A program made the translations under genes and the position numbers. The notes under the pieces are model-generated. The model saw nothing but the letters and a program-made list of their open reading frames with translations, made no database searches and was not told the DNA's origin. From the NCBI RefSeq assembly GCF_004340685.1, contig NZ_SLUN01000008.1, positions 93,896 through 157,895 on the forward strand: a DNA stretch of 64,000 nt, read 5' to 3'. Shown one piece after another: positions 1 through 9,350 of this stretch. This stretch comes from Hydrogenispora ethanolica (GTDB lineage Bacteria > Bacillota > UBA4882 > UBA8346). Within the stretch, counting starts at the first letter, position 1; every line of letters begins with the position of its first letter.

Positions 1-2
1 AG

Positions 3-302
3 TTATCGCACGTCATTAATTTCGATCTTCCCAATGTGCCCGAGACCTATGTGCACCGGATCGGCCGGACCGGCCGGGCCGGCTTGAGCGGGGTGGCGCT
101 CTCCTTTTGCGATCAGGAAGAAAAGGAATATCTGAAGGATATTCATAAATTAATCGCGCAACCCATCCGGGTGGTCGAGGATCACCCTTTTCCCATGACG
201 ATGGCCGATCCCATCCCCCAGGCTTCAGCGCCCAAACGGCCGACGGCAGGCAAGCCCGGACCGGTCGGTTATTTCCGGCGGCGCGGCGGGAAACAGTTTT
301 GA
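3..302 (+). CDS. DEAD-box RNA helicase, C-terminal fragment
   Basis: The reading frame is open from the window edge, so the gene starts upstream and only about 99 C-terminal residues are visible. They contain helicase motif VI ([10 protein letters not shown]), whose arginines contact ATP in superfamily 2 helicases, preceded by a typical core segment ([18 protein letters not shown]). A short basic tail ending in RRRGGKQF follows the core, as in RhlE/CshA-type enzymes. The family unwinds short RNA duplexes during ribosome assembly or mRNA decay. Which paralogue this is cannot be told from the fragment. A strong terminator follows 39 bp after the stop. Confidence 0.93.
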   Translation, partial: LSHVINFDLPNVPETYVHRIGRTGRAGLSGVALSFCDQEEKEYLKDIHKLIAQPIRVVEDHPFPMTMADPIPQASAPKRPTAGKPGPVGYFRRRGGKQF

Positions 303-340
303 GCGAATGAGATAAGTTTGAATGATCAATGATCATCGGG

Positions 341-367
341 CCGGAGCGCAACGCGCTCCGGTTTTTT
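341..367 (+). terminator. Rho-independent terminator of the helicase gene
   Basis: A perfect 9-bp GC-rich stem (CCGGAGCGC with GCGCTCCGG) and a 3-nt loop are followed by six T residues. Confidence 0.9.
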
Positions 368-465
368 CTCGTCGTTCAGCGCCCTGCCCTGGGGCGAATG
401 GCGCTCATTGATTTTGGTGATTTGGGCAAAAATACCGATGCGAATCCGATTACAGGAGTGAGATT

Positions 466-2727
466 ATGGAAGTCACCATTCACCTGCGCCACCCGAATCC
501 CGCCGGAGTCCGGCTGGAACTCTGGCATCAACATGATTACCGATTTTCGCCGCAACGTTTCGATCCGGTCGCCCGGGATGAGGACGGGATCGTTTTTAAA
601 CCGCGCAACGGTTTGAGTTCGTTTCATTTTAAATTTTTAAACCTGCCGGGCGATCCCGGGATGGAGCGTTTTTACGCCGGATATCTCGGCCAAGAAGTCT
701 GGTGCCTGCCGGAGCGGGCCGAGGTTTATGCGGTCCGGCCGGCTACGGCTCGGGGACACATCGATCAGTTCTATCAGCGGATTCAGCATTTGGTTCCCGA
801 GGGGTTATACCTGCCGGAGACCGATGTCGCTTACTTGCGCGACGGCATTCCCCCGGCGCCCGGCAAACGGCCGGGGTTGCAAAAATCTTTGCTGGGCGCC
901 AATGTTTTGCGGGACGGCTCGATTCTTTTCGGGCTGTTTCATCCCCGGGCCGCGCAGGTCTTTTTGGTCGGGAATTTTAATAACTGGCAATGCCCGGGCC
1001 ATTCCGATCCCCGTCCGGAACAGTTTTTGCCGCTGGAACTGTACCGCGGCTACTATGATCTTCCCAATCTGTGGGTTTATCATTATCAGCCCCGCCAGCC
1101 TTTGGAGGAACTGGAGTATCAATTCTTCGTGATGGGAGGGGTGCCCCTGGAGGACGGCAGCCGCCGCCCTCAAAAGTACCTGCACGATCCCCTGACCCGT
1201 TGCTACGGCCCGGATATCACCACCAATCCCTGCCGGGTGGTGGACCCTACTCGCTACCACTGGCGGAGCGTCGATTGGCAGACGCCGGACATCGCCGACC
1301 TGATCATTTACGAAATGAACATCTACGGCTTTACCGAAGGGGATGCCGACATTCCAGCAGCGGAACAAGGCAAATTCCAAGGAGTCATCCGCCGCATCCG
1401 CAATGGCTTTTTCAAGGAGCTGGGGGTCACCGCCCTGGGATTCATGCCCACCTCCGAGGCCCCCTCGATGCAGGGACCGACGGCGCTCGGCTATGATCCA
1501 TGCGGTTTCGCCGCCATCGAACGGGACTTCGGAACGCCGGATGACCTTCGCGAGCTGGTGGACACCGCCCATGGCCACGGCTTGGCGATCCTGATGGATC
1601 TGGTCTTCAACCATACCGCCAATTCTTTCAACCCCTTATGGGACAGCATCCTGGACGGCAATCCCGGCGGTTTTTATTTCAGCGGCAGCACTCCTTGGGG
1701 CAATAAAGTAGCGACGGAGCGGGAGGAGGTTCAGAACTTCCTGATCGATGTCTGCAAATTGCTGCTCAAAGAGTACCGGGTCGACGGGTTCCGTTTTGAC
1801 GCGACCCATTCCGACTGGATGGACCACAATTTTCTGCGCCATCTGGAGTATGAGATCCGGGGCCGCGGTTTTAAACCGGACGCGATTTTGATCGTTGAGA
1901 ATCTACCCAACCAGCCGGATCTCAATCTTCAGGGATGGAACGGCTTTGCCCAGTGGTGCGACCCGTTTCACGACAAAATGAAAGCATTGCTCCGGGAGGG
2001 AGTTTATCAGGATTGGGTCACCAACAATCCGGAGCATTTGGGAGATGTTTTTTACTATTGCCGCAACTTTTATGCCGCGCATACCAACAACGTGATCAAC
2101 TATTGCGAAAGCCACGACGAGAACAGCATGGCCTATGAAGTCGCCACCGACGGTCCGGCGCTCCAAACCGAGCCGGCCAAAGAGCGCAAGGCCAGGCTGG
2201 GATTGATGGCCACCATCATGGCCCTAGGCCAGCCGATGATCTATATGGGCCAGGAATTCGGAGTCGACCGGCCCCGCAACCGGGTGCAGTTCGAATGGCC
2301 CTCGGACCTGAAAAAGCATTCCTTTTATCAATGGGCCAGCCATCTCATTCAACTGCGGCGGCGTTACCCCGGTTTGAAGCTTTCCGGGTCCGATCTTATC
2401 GGCGAAGGGAGGTTTCAATTTATCGCCGGACCCTGGCTGGAACGGGGCAAAGGACGGCTCGTCATCGGCTGGCGTGTCAAGCCCTCGGAGGTTCCCTACG
2501 AACAACTGGTGGTATTGTTCAATTTCGAACCCTACGATGTGGATTTGGAGATCGATTTCGGAACACCCGGCCTGTGGGCGAAGCTGGCCGATATTGACCG
2601 GGTGAATGATCTCCCGCCCCTGGGCACCAATTCGCCGGAGGCCCCGGAAACGATCACCACGGCCGGATTATTCCCCCATTTTACGCTCCCGTCGAGCAGC
2701 GGTTTTGTTTACAAGTGGGTTCAATAG
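466..2727 (+). CDS. GH13 alpha-glucan enzyme, branching-enzyme-like
   Basis: This 753-residue cytoplasmic protein has no signal peptide. Residues 1-95 form a glucan-binding-like N-terminal region. Residues about 150-240 look like a CBM48-type beta-sandwich (FLVGNFNNW), and a GH13 TIM barrel follows. All four GH13 motifs are present: DLVFNH at 378-383, GFRFDATH at 441-448 with nucleophile D445, acid/base E478 in IVEN, and the HD pair at 550-551 in ESHDE. The ESHD motif and the N-terminal modules resemble 1,4-alpha-glucan branching enzymes more than secreted amylases. Substrate and product are not proven, and a debranching or amylase role remains possible. The ATG is preceded by AGGAGTGA at 453-460. 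It is a single gene between two terminators. Confidence 0.85.
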   Translation: MEVTIHLRHPNPAGVRLELWHQHDYRFSPQRFDPVARDEDGIVFKPRNGLSSFHFKFLNLPGDPGMERFYAGYLGQEVWCLPERAEVYAVRPATARGHIDQFYQRIQHLVPEGLYLPETDVAYLRDGIPPAPGKRPGLQKSLLGANVLRDGSILFGLFHPRAAQVFLVGNFNNWQCPGHSDPRPEQFLPLELYRGYYDLPNLWVYHYQPRQPLEELEYQFFVMGGVPLEDGSRRPQKYLHDPLTRCYGPDITTNPCRVVDPTRYHWRSVDWQTPDIADLIIYEMNIYGFTEGDADIPAAEQGKFQGVIRRIRNGFFKELGVTALGFMPTSEAPSMQGPTALGYDPCGFAAIERDFGTPDDLRELVDTAHGHGLAILMDLVFNHTANSFNPLWDSILDGNPGGFYFSGSTPWGNKVATEREEVQNFLIDVCKLLLKEYRVDGFRFDATHSDWMDHNFLRHLEYEIRGRGFKPDAILIVENLPNQPDLNLQGWNGFAQWCDPFHDKMKALLREGVYQDWVTNNPEHLGDVFYYCRNFYAAHTNNVINYCESHDENSMAYEVATDGPALQTEPAKERKARLGLMATIMALGQPMIYMGQEFGVDRPRNRVQFEWPSDLKKHSFYQWASHLIQLRRRYPGLKLSGSDLIGEGRFQFIAGPWLERGKGRLVIGWRVKPSEVPYEQLVVLFNFEPYDVDLEIDFGTPGLWAKLADIDRVNDLPPLGTNSPEAPETITTAGLFPHFTLPSSSGFVYKWVQ

Positions 2728-2734
2728 TTTTCCG

Positions 2735-2760
2735 GGAGGCGGTGGGAACCGCCTCCTTTT
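2735..2760 (+). terminator. Terminator of the GH13 gene
   Basis: A perfect 9-bp stem (GGAGGCGGT with ACCGCCTCC) with loop GGGA is followed by TTTT, 8 bp after the stop codon. Confidence 0.85.
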
Positions 2761-2779
2761 ACTCAGTAGTAGCGTGATT

Positions 2780-2945
2780 TGTGGATAAGAGATCGGGTTG
2801 AGGAACTGAAAAGGATCGTTTTGTGAATAATGGATCTCTTTTGGTGAATGAAAGAGCTCTTTTAGTCGCCCAACAAGCTCTTTTTGTGGATGAAAGAGCC
2901 TTTTTGTGAATCCATGAGCTATTTGAAAAACGGAGCTAGGATTCG
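2780..2945 (+). repeat. 21-bp phased tandem array, copy 1 (degenerate)
   Basis: Units begin with TGAAT, TCGCC or TGGAT at 2824, 2845, 2866 and 2887, exactly 21 bp apart. A further unit starts at 2907 after a 1-bp loss. The left flank (gatcgggttgaggaactga) is homologous to the left flank of the larger array at 17308-17664. A perfect DnaA-box match (TGTGGATAA) lies at 2780-2788. It shows no coding signature. Confidence 0.8.
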
Positions 2946-3175
2946 GTGAGGGGCTTCGTTTTTGGAGGGCATGGAAGAGAGTGTAAAGAAGGAAATGACC
3001 CGATTTGCCTAGAATAATCGGTAAGGCCGTTAACAGATATTTACATTGAAACACAACTTGATGCTCCGGCAAGGCATAGGGCGGGATGCATAGTTTGTAG
3101 TATCCGGGAATAAATTTTACGGAATCATTTTTCGATTTGGCACTTGGATCATTTATGGTTCGGAGAAGTTCAATT

Positions 3176-3309
3176 TTAGAAGCCATGTGATAAAGTCTTT
3201 TGAATCGGAAATCAGAAGGCAAAAAGGTTTATAAACGACTTTATCACTTGCTTCTCTGAGCTTTTGTGTTCACCCTGGCCTTCGGACAGGGTTTATCACA
3301 ACGCTTTTA
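3176..3309 (+). mobile_element. TA-flanked MITE-like element, copy A
   Basis: This element of about 134 bp begins with TA plus GAAGCCATGTGATAAAG and ends with TTTATCACAACGCTTTTA, so its ends are imperfect inverted repeats. Inside, TGATAAAGTC and GACTTTATCA form a second inverted pair, and CCCTG..CAGGG forms a small hairpin. It matches the elements at 13603, 23079, 25402, 26561 and 31849. There is no open reading frame inside, so any movement would need a transposase supplied in trans. Confidence 0.85.
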
Positions 3310-3404
3310 GAAGCCATGTGATAAAGTCTTTTCAATCGAAAATCAGCTTGCAAAATGGGTTGTGACCCGCCGGCTTTTTCGCCGGGTTTAGCACAACTCT
3401 TTGG
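3305..3404 (+). mobile_element. Second, diverged MITE-like copy A2
   Basis: It directly abuts copy A and shares its left end (AGAAGCCATGTGATAAAGTC). The interior is different and shorter, and the right end is GGGTTTAGCACAACTCTTT. It looks like a decayed or internally rearranged copy. It ends about 20 bp before the start of the next gene, so it may supply that gene's 5' region. Confidence 0.65.
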
Positions 3405-3424
3405 AAAGAGACGCAAAACTTGGA

Positions 3425-4417
3425 ATGAATCAAAAAACGCTACCGATCCATATTTATTTCGGTTTCGCCTTGCTCGTGGCGGTGCTGCTGATGCCCTGCG
3501 CCGAAGCTTTGAGCATCTTCAGCCTGGACAGCTATGAGAGCTACCGGGTCCGGCTGGTATTGGAGGTCGTCAACCGGGGCGGACCGGCGACGAATGTCAA
3601 GATTCAAGTCCCCTTGCTGATGACGGAGCATCTCCCGCCATACCAAACGCTCCGTTCTTTTACTTTCACTCCCGCCTCACGGGAGCTGCGTTTGCGTAAA
3701 GCGGCCGATGGGCTGAGCGCCGACCTGGTTCTGGCGTCGCTGCCCCGCTTGGGACGGCTCCGGGTGGAATTCGTCTACACCTTTTTTAACTCCGCCATCG
3801 AATATCACCTGGAGCGTTCCGGCGGCTCGGATTGGGGAGACCCCGCTTACCTGAGGGCGGAGCGGGGCATCGAAAGCGGCGATCCGCAACTCAAGGCTTT
3901 GGCCGCCGCACTGACCCAAGGATGTTCGACCCAACTGGAGAAAGCGCGGAAACTATTCAGCTATGTCAATTCCAACCTGACGTATGACCCCCAGGTACAG
4001 GCCGAGCATAGCGCGGTGCGGACCCTCCAACGCAAGCGGGGATTGTGTACCGACTTCAGCCTGCTGTATATCGCCCTCTGCCGGGCGGCAGGAGTTCCGT
4101 CCCGTTTTGTGGCGGGATATCGTTTCGCTCCCCGACAGGTCGGTTATACGGAGACCGATCTCGCGCCCCATGCCCATGCTTGGGCGGAAAGTTATTTGCC
4201 GGGATTGGGTTGGGTCGTGGTGGATCCCACCTCCTTTATTTATCAGAATGGCGCGGCCGTCACCAGCTATGAATTCTTCGGCCGGATCGCGGCCGACGAC
4301 CGTCACCTCTTTGCCAGCTACGCAAGGGCCGAAAAAATCGATTCCACCTACCTGTATCAGGTCTCCGCGCCGGCTCGAATCCTGGTCACACTGCGAAGCA
4401 TGATCCGGAAACTATGA
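3425..4417 (+). CDS. Exported transglutaminase-like protein
   Basis: This 330-residue protein begins with a signal peptide or anchor: a short polar start, a hydrophobic run FGFALLVAVLL, then a small-residue region near CAEA. The C-terminal half is a transglutaminase-like (cysteine protease fold) domain. Its presumed Cys-His-Asp triad is C208 in GLCTD, H251 in HAWAE and D267 in VVDPT. In bacteria such domains are usually peptidases or amidases outside the membrane, and the substrate here is unknown. The ATG at 3425 was chosen because a TTG 24 bp upstream would put charged residues before the signal. GGAAAGAG at 3403-3410 is a somewhat distant ribosome site. The upstream region is a repeat element. 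Confidence 0.82.
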   Translation: MNQKTLPIHIYFGFALLVAVLLMPCAEALSIFSLDSYESYRVRLVLEVVNRGGPATNVKIQVPLLMTEHLPPYQTLRSFTFTPASRELRLRKAADGLSADLVLASLPRLGRLRVEFVYTFFNSAIEYHLERSGGSDWGDPAYLRAERGIESGDPQLKALAAALTQGCSTQLEKARKLFSYVNSNLTYDPQVQAEHSAVRTLQRKRGLCTDFSLLYIALCRAAGVPSRFVAGYRFAPRQVGYTETDLAPHAHAWAESYLPGLGWVVVDPTSFIYQNGAAVTSYEFFGRIAADDRHLFASYARAEKIDSTYLYQVSAPARILVTLRSMIRKL

Positions 4418-4592
4418 GACGCCGGAGAAAGGCTTTTTTGAAACGGGCCCTAAAATTTAAGAAGCCAACGATGTCGCAACCGTTTCACGAGCCGCCAGCC
4501 GGATTTTGCACTACTCCTTAACTTTTTTCACCTTATCGCGAAGGATAAATATTTCCGGTGAACCCTTCATATATATCACTGGAGGGGTGTAT

Positions 4593-4925
4593 ATGGAAAA
4601 CCTGGATCCGGAACTGCGCTTCCTGATGGCAATCTCCTATCCGGTCTGGCCGGTAAGCCTATTGATGGTCGGCACCCGCCTGCGCAAAGAGCGCTTCATC
4701 CGGTATCATGGCTATCAAGCCTTGTATTTGGGGATCTGCGGGACTGTAATCTATCTGGTGGCGGGTCCCCTATTGAGGCTGATTCCATTCATCGGCCCGC
4801 TTCTGCTGCGACTGGGAGTCATGGTTTGGGTAGTTTTTGAACTGCTACTGGCCATCCGGTGTTGGCAAGGGGATTATTTTCGCGTTCCGCTGATTTACGA
4901 TCTGGCGCAAGGCCTGATGGAATGA
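4593..4925 (+). CDS. Small membrane protein, DUF4870/Tic20-like
   Basis: This 110-residue protein has about three membrane segments: around residues 10-25, 42-62 and 66-90. The pattern RFIRYHGYQALYLGI is typical of DUF4870-type proteins, where a charged turn with an H-x-x-Q-A motif precedes the second helix. The function of the family is not established. The ATG at 4593 follows a clear GGAGGGG at 4581-4587. In-frame upstream codons lack a ribosome site. Confidence 0.75.
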   Translation: MENLDPELRFLMAISYPVWPVSLLMVGTRLRKERFIRYHGYQALYLGICGTVIYLVAGPLLRLIPFIGPLLLRLGVMVWVVFELLLAIRCWQGDYFRVPLIYDLAQGLME

Positions 4926-5021
4926 TCCCGCCACAGAAAATATGAGATTTTATGGTTAAATTCTTTAAAAAATGGAAAGAACATACAGGAATTTCAAAGG
5001 GGTCAGGCGAATCATTCCGTC

Positions 5022-6218
5022 ATGACTTCTTTCTTTTTATTAAACCGAAAATATTTGGCGCTGGGGGCGTTAGTGGCGATCCTGGCGGCGGGTTGCCTCA
5101 AAAAACCGGGCCCCCGGAGCGGCGAGTTTCAATTCAAGGTGATCGATTCCCAGACCCGGGAGCCAATCTCGGGGGTAGCGGTCAGCATCGGCGATTACCA
5201 TCTGCAGACGGATCGTACGGGCTTGGTCCGGATAGCGGATTTGCCGCCGGGTGACTATGCGATGCGGTTGGAGAGGCAGTGGTATCCGACTGCCGATTTT
5301 ACCGTCCATTATGTGGGGCGGCCGGTGGAAGATATCTATCTCACCAGCAATATCAGGTTGCAAGGAGCCATTCTTTACAGCGGTGACCGAAGTGGAAACC
5401 GGGATATTTACCAGCTTGACCTGGCGTCCCGGAGCGTCACCCAACTGGTCGACTATCCGAGCCACGAAGGCGAGCCGGTTCCGGTCTCAAGCACGGCGAT
5501 GATCTTTACTTCGAATGCCAATTCCGAAAACGAAGAGGATTTATATCTTTATCAGGCGGGCAGTCCGGCCCAGGCTCTTTGCAGTAGTGGCAAAACCGAT
5601 AACCAGCCGACGGTGGATCAAGACGGAAAGATATTGATCTTCCATTCCACCCGGAATACAACCGGGAGAATCTATCAATACAGTTTGTCGACGTCGGTTC
5701 CGACGCGGAGTGCGGTGTCAGGCCCCGTCGAATTGACCGAGGGTTATGAGCCGGCGATTAACCCCTCGGGCACTTGGGTGGCATATATCAACAGCAATCA
5801 GTTGTGGGTGGCCAAACTCACTGGGTCCGGCTTGAGCGACAAACGGGCGTTGCCGGCCAAACTGGACCCGGGCAACCCCTGCTGGAGTCCTGATGGAGAG
5901 TATCTTGCCTTTGACGCCAGAAATGAACCGAAAGGCCCGCGTTATATCTTTGTGATCCGCATGGAGGACCATGCGGTGCAACAGGTCACGGCTGATTTCG
6001 GTTCGGCAAAGATGAGCGACCATCGGCATCCGGGCTGGTGCAAAGATGAGGCGGGAGATTTCTGGCTCTTTTTCAGCACCGCGATAATCTATGATACCAG
6101 GATCGATATCTATGGCGTGAAATTCATTCCCGGCAAAACGGCGGATACTTACGATTGGCTGATGCTGAGCGGCGGTTCCGGAAGCAAGACGGACCCGACT
6201 TGGAGAAGCGAGCCATGA
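5022..6218 (+). CDS. Lipoprotein with regulatory-like and TolB-type propeller domains
   Basis: The protein has 398 residues. A lipoprotein signal ends in LAAGC, with the lipidated cysteine at 25. Residues about 35-100 look like a carboxypeptidase-regulatory-like (beta-sandwich) domain with a DSQTREPISGVAV start. The rest has repeated PD40/TolB-like blades, seen as SGDRSGNRDIYQLDL and WSPDGEYLAFDA. Such propellers usually mediate protein contacts on the outer face of the membrane. No enzyme motif is visible. The ribosome site is weak (AAAGGGG about 20 nt upstream). Confidence 0.78.
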   Translation: MTSFFLLNRKYLALGALVAILAAGCLKKPGPRSGEFQFKVIDSQTREPISGVAVSIGDYHLQTDRTGLVRIADLPPGDYAMRLERQWYPTADFTVHYVGRPVEDIYLTSNIRLQGAILYSGDRSGNRDIYQLDLASRSVTQLVDYPSHEGEPVPVSSTAMIFTSNANSENEEDLYLYQAGSPAQALCSSGKTDNQPTVDQDGKILIFHSTRNTTGRIYQYSLSTSVPTRSAVSGPVELTEGYEPAINPSGTWVAYINSNQLWVAKLTGSGLSDKRALPAKLDPGNPCWSPDGEYLAFDARNEPKGPRYIFVIRMEDHAVQQVTADFGSAKMSDHRHPGWCKDEAGDFWLFFSTAIIYDTRIDIYGVKFIPGKTADTYDWLMLSGGSGSKTDPTWRSEP

Positions 6219-6233
6219 AGCAATCCATGGAAA

Positions 6234-6268
6234 AAATCGTCGGTGGATCCTACCGGCGATTTGCTTTA
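6234..6268 (+). terminator. Possible terminator after the lipoprotein gene
   Basis: An 11-bp stem with one G-U pair (AAATCGTCGGT with ACCGGCGATTT) and a 7-nt loop is followed by the interrupted T-rich stretch GCTTTATAAT. The weak T tract makes this a tentative call. Confidence 0.4.
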
Positions 6269-6431
6269 TAATCAGTACGTTGTGTTATGTGGCGCTCTCG
6301 CGCGGCCATGGAAATCACAGCTCAAAAAATCCATGGACCCGGCGTTTTTTTGGTTCTGTCAGTTTTTTTCCTTAAATCCCAGATAAATTTACCGAGAATT
6401 CGGAAAAACAAAAGGATTTTCGTGGTGGATT

Positions 6432-6728
6432 GTGGAATCATTAACCCAAAACAATATGGATGGTGACATGATTTTGGGTCGTTCCGGGCGCGCGCATTGG
6501 TTGGTGCTGGTTATCTTATTGCTGATCGGGTTCATCTTCGGGACGATTCTGGGACAGATTTTACGGCCTTATCTTCCGTTCATGGCAGTGGGGGCTTCCG
6601 CCAATATGACGCCGCAAACGCTGCATCTGGCCGATGCTTTTTCACTGACCTTCGGTTTTAAAGTCAATTTAAATCTGGCCACAATCTTGGGAGTGGCGGT
6701 CGCCTTCTTTATCTATCGGCGGTTATAA
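6432..6728 (+). CDS. DUF4321 family small membrane protein
   Basis: The protein has up to 98 residues and two hydrophobic helices (WLVLVILLLIGFIFGTILGQIL and a C-terminal segment ending AVAFFIYRRL). The length, topology and position directly before maf match DUF4321 proteins of Bacillota, whose role is unknown. The start is uncertain: GTG at 6432, or ATG at 6456 or 6468. The last has GGATGG just upstream. The stop codon overlaps the maf start by one base, so the two genes are translationally coupled. Confidence 0.75.
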   Translation: MESLTQNNMDGDMILGRSGRAHWLVLVILLLIGFIFGTILGQILRPYLPFMAVGASANMTPQTLHLADAFSLTFGFKVNLNLATILGVAVAFFIYRRL

Positions 6729-7309
6729 TGATGAAACCTTTGATTCTCGCTTCAACGTCACCCCGCCGGGCGGAACTGCTGCGCCAGATCGGGGTGGATT
6801 TTCAAATAATTCCGAGCCAGTTCGCAGAAGAGCCTCCCCCGGCCTCCGTCACGCCGCGGGAATATGTGATCGGCCTGGCCTCGCATAAAGCCGGGCAAGT
6901 CGCAGCATCGCTAAAAGAAGGAATTGTAATCGGTGCCGATACCGTGGTGGTTTCCGAAGGAGTGATCCTCGGCAAGCCCGAGGATCCGGCGCAGGCGGTA
7001 GCGATGCTTACGGCATTAAGCGGCAAAGAACATTCGGTATTCACCGGAGTGGCTTGCCTGGAGGTTCCCGAAGGAAACGTCCGGCTTTTCGCGGAAGAGA
7101 CGAAGGTGACCTTTCGGCGGCTCCAAACCGCTGAGATCCAGAGCTACGTCGCCACCGGAGAACCGCTCGACAAAGCCGGTGCTTATGGAATTCAAGGTAA
7201 AGGCGCCTTGCTGGTGGAACAGATACAAGGTTGCTATTTTAATGTGGTCGGTTTGCCGCTGAGCCGCTTGGCGGCGGTTTTAGCCGAAATGGGAGTCGCA
7301 ATTTGGTGA
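6728..7309 (+). CDS. maf: Maf-like nucleotide pyrophosphatase
   Basis: The 193-residue cytoplasmic enzyme hydrolyses dTTP/UTP or modified nucleoside triphosphates to monophosphates. Family marks are the N-terminal STSPRRAELL loop, the GADTVV motif with the catalytic aspartate, GKPEDPAQA, and the C-terminal DKAGAYGIQG. Length is normal for the family. It starts at an ATG overlapping the previous stop, with a second ATG right after. It lies in the usual Bacillota order maf-radC-mreBCD, which links it to shape and division genes. Confidence 0.95.
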   Translation: MMKPLILASTSPRRAELLRQIGVDFQIIPSQFAEEPPPASVTPREYVIGLASHKAGQVAASLKEGIVIGADTVVVSEGVILGKPEDPAQAVAMLTALSGKEHSVFTGVACLEVPEGNVRLFAEETKVTFRRLQTAEIQSYVATGEPLDKAGAYGIQGKGALLVEQIQGCYFNVVGLPLSRLAAVLAEMGVAIW

Positions 7310-7318
7310 GGTGGTTGC

Positions 7319-8008
7319 GTGGAAAACCGGCCAACGATCAAAGACTTGCCACTGGAGGAACGCCCCCGGGAACGGTTGATTCATAACGGCCCGGAGCATT
7401 TAGCGGCGGCGGAATTGATCGCGATTATTTTGCGAACCGGTTCAGCCAATCGAACCGCCATTAATGTAGCGGAGGAGTTGATTGCCACTTATAAGGATTT
7501 ACGGGGCCTGGCCAAAGCTTCGGTAGCCGAGATTGCCCATTGCCACGGGATCGGTCCGGCCAAAGCGGTGCAGTTGAAAGCCGCTTTTGAATTGGGACGC
7601 AGGGTATTGACCAGCAACCCGGTTCAGCAACCCGCCATCCGGAATCCGCAGGATATATTCGATCTTTTGAAAGCAAGTTTTCAGGATCTTGACCGGGAGC
7701 ATTTCAAAGTGGTGCACTTGAATACCAAAAATCAAGTCTTAAAAATCGAGACCACGGCGATCGGGATCCTTAGTTCCTCTCCGGTACATCCGCGCGAGGT
7801 ATTTAAAGAAGCGGTTAAAATGAGCAGTGCCGGCGTAGTTCTGGCTCATAATCACCCCAGCGGTGATCCGACCCCCAGCAAAGACGATCTGTTGCTCACT
7901 TCCCGCTTGCGCGAGGCCGGGGAAATTTTGGGGATTTCAGTGATCGATCATGTAATATTTGGCGATAATCGTTATATTAGTCTTAAAGAACGCGGCCACC
8001 TGTCTTGA
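7319..8008 (+). CDS. radC: RadC family protein (JAB/MPN domain)
   Basis: The protein has 229 residues. The N-terminal half (to about 100) has a helix-hairpin-helix-like region with ELIAIILRTGS and HGIGPAKAVQL. The C-terminal half is a JAB/MPN metalloprotease-fold domain with the HNHPSGDPTPSKDD metal motif. The name comes from an old DNA-repair link that was later questioned, and the true role is unclear. It starts at GTG after GAGGTGG, 9 bp downstream of maf, in the same operon. Confidence 0.95.
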   Translation: MENRPTIKDLPLEERPRERLIHNGPEHLAAAELIAIILRTGSANRTAINVAEELIATYKDLRGLAKASVAEIAHCHGIGPAKAVQLKAAFELGRRVLTSNPVQQPAIRNPQDIFDLLKASFQDLDREHFKVVHLNTKNQVLKIETTAIGILSSSPVHPREVFKEAVKMSSAGVVLAHNHPSGDPTPSKDDLLLTSRLREAGEILGISVIDHVIFGDNRYISLKERGHLS

Positions 8009-8184
8009 TACTACGGCAAAAGTTTCGGACTGGCTTTTGCAGGATGAATTGGAATGCTGAAAACCTTGAAACCATCGCTGCATTCAAGCGTTGTGTATTG
8101 TATAACTTTCGCTGTAGCCCGAAAAGACAGATTGAATACATAAACCACCTACAAAATTGAATAAGATCTGGAGGAATCTATCGA

Positions 8185-9225
8185 ATGTTTAAATCACTAT
8201 TGGGCCGTTTTGCTAAGGATATGGGAATTGATTTGGGTACCGCCAACACCTTGGTATATGTCCAGGGCCGGGGGATCGTTTTACAGGAACCGACGGTGGT
8301 AGCCATTGAAAAAGATACAAACAATATCTTCGCGGTGGGGAGCGAGGCCAAGCAGATGGTCGGCCGCACCCCGGGGAATATTATCGCGGTTCGCCCCATG
8401 AAAGACGGCGTCATTGCCGATTTTGACGTCACCGAGAAGATGTTGCATTACTTTATCAGCAAATCCGGCAAGAATATTGGGATCCTTTCGCCGCGGGTGA
8501 TTATCGGAGTGCCTTCCGGGGTAACCGAAGTTGAAAAACGGGCGGTCATGGATGCCGGCCTACAGGCCGGGGCCAGAGAAGTATTTTTAATCGAGGAGCC
8601 CATGGCGGCGGCCATTGGCGCCGGGCTGCAGGTCGAAGAGCCTACCGGAAATTTGATCGTGGATATCGGCGGCGGCACCACCGAAGTAGCAGTCATTTCG
8701 CTGGGCGGAATCGTCTCCAGCCGTTCGATCCGGATCGCCGGCGATGAAATGAACGAGGCCATCGGCCATTATATTAAACGCCATTACAACCTGATGGTCG
8801 GCGAACGGACCGCCGAGGATATCAAACGGGAGATCGGATCCGCTTATCCGGTGGGACCCGAACAAAAGCTGGATGTCCGGGGCCGCGATCTATTGACCGG
8901 ATTGCCGAAGACGATCACGATTTCCAGCAACGAAGTTCGCGAAGCTTTGACCGAACCGGTCTCGGGAATTGTCGAAGCCGTGAAGATGACGCTGGAGAAA
9001 ACCCCGCCGGAACTTGCCGCCGATATTCTCGATAAAGGGATCGTCATGGCCGGCGGCGGTTCGTTATTGCAAGGCATCGATCATCTGTTGATGGAAGAGA
9101 CCGGCATGCCGGTTCAGATTGCAGAGGATCCGTTGACCTGTGTGGCCCGGGGGACCGGAATGGCCTTGGAACGGAATTATCAGGATCTAAAGCGGGTGTT
9201 GATCTCCAACCGGAAAATGGCATAA
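8185..9225 (+). CDS. mreB: Rod shape-determining protein MreB
   Basis: The 346-residue actin-like ATPase forms membrane-associated filaments that guide cylindrical wall synthesis. The actin-fold nucleotide motifs are all present: [11 protein letters not shown] near the N terminus, [12 protein letters not shown] in the middle and [12 protein letters not shown] near the C terminus. Length is normal. GGAGGAA lies 9 nt before the ATG. A 176-bp gap separates it from radC, so it may have its own promoter. Confidence 0.98.
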   Translation: MFKSLLGRFAKDMGIDLGTANTLVYVQGRGIVLQEPTVVAIEKDTNNIFAVGSEAKQMVGRTPGNIIAVRPMKDGVIADFDVTEKMLHYFISKSGKNIGILSPRVIIGVPSGVTEVEKRAVMDAGLQAGAREVFLIEEPMAAAIGAGLQVEEPTGNLIVDIGGGTTEVAVISLGGIVSSRSIRIAGDEMNEAIGHYIKRHYNLMVGERTAEDIKREIGSAYPVGPEQKLDVRGRDLLTGLPKTITISSNEVREALTEPVSGIVEAVKMTLEKTPPELAADILDKGIVMAGGGSLLQGIDHLLMEETGMPVQIAEDPLTCVARGTGMALERNYQDLKRVLISNRKMA

Positions 9226-9350
9226 TACAGGCATTTGCGATGGATATGGTTCTACAATCGAGGCGCAAAACCGGTTCGCAACCGAGTGGTGGACTATCAG
9301 CATTTTGAGCCCCGGTGTAAAACCCGCTATCGCAAATGTTCCAATAAAGG

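Noticed and set aside
2668..3222. A 184-codon minus-strand open frame
   Set aside because: It spans a terminator and a repeat array, has low-complexity content and no ribosome site.
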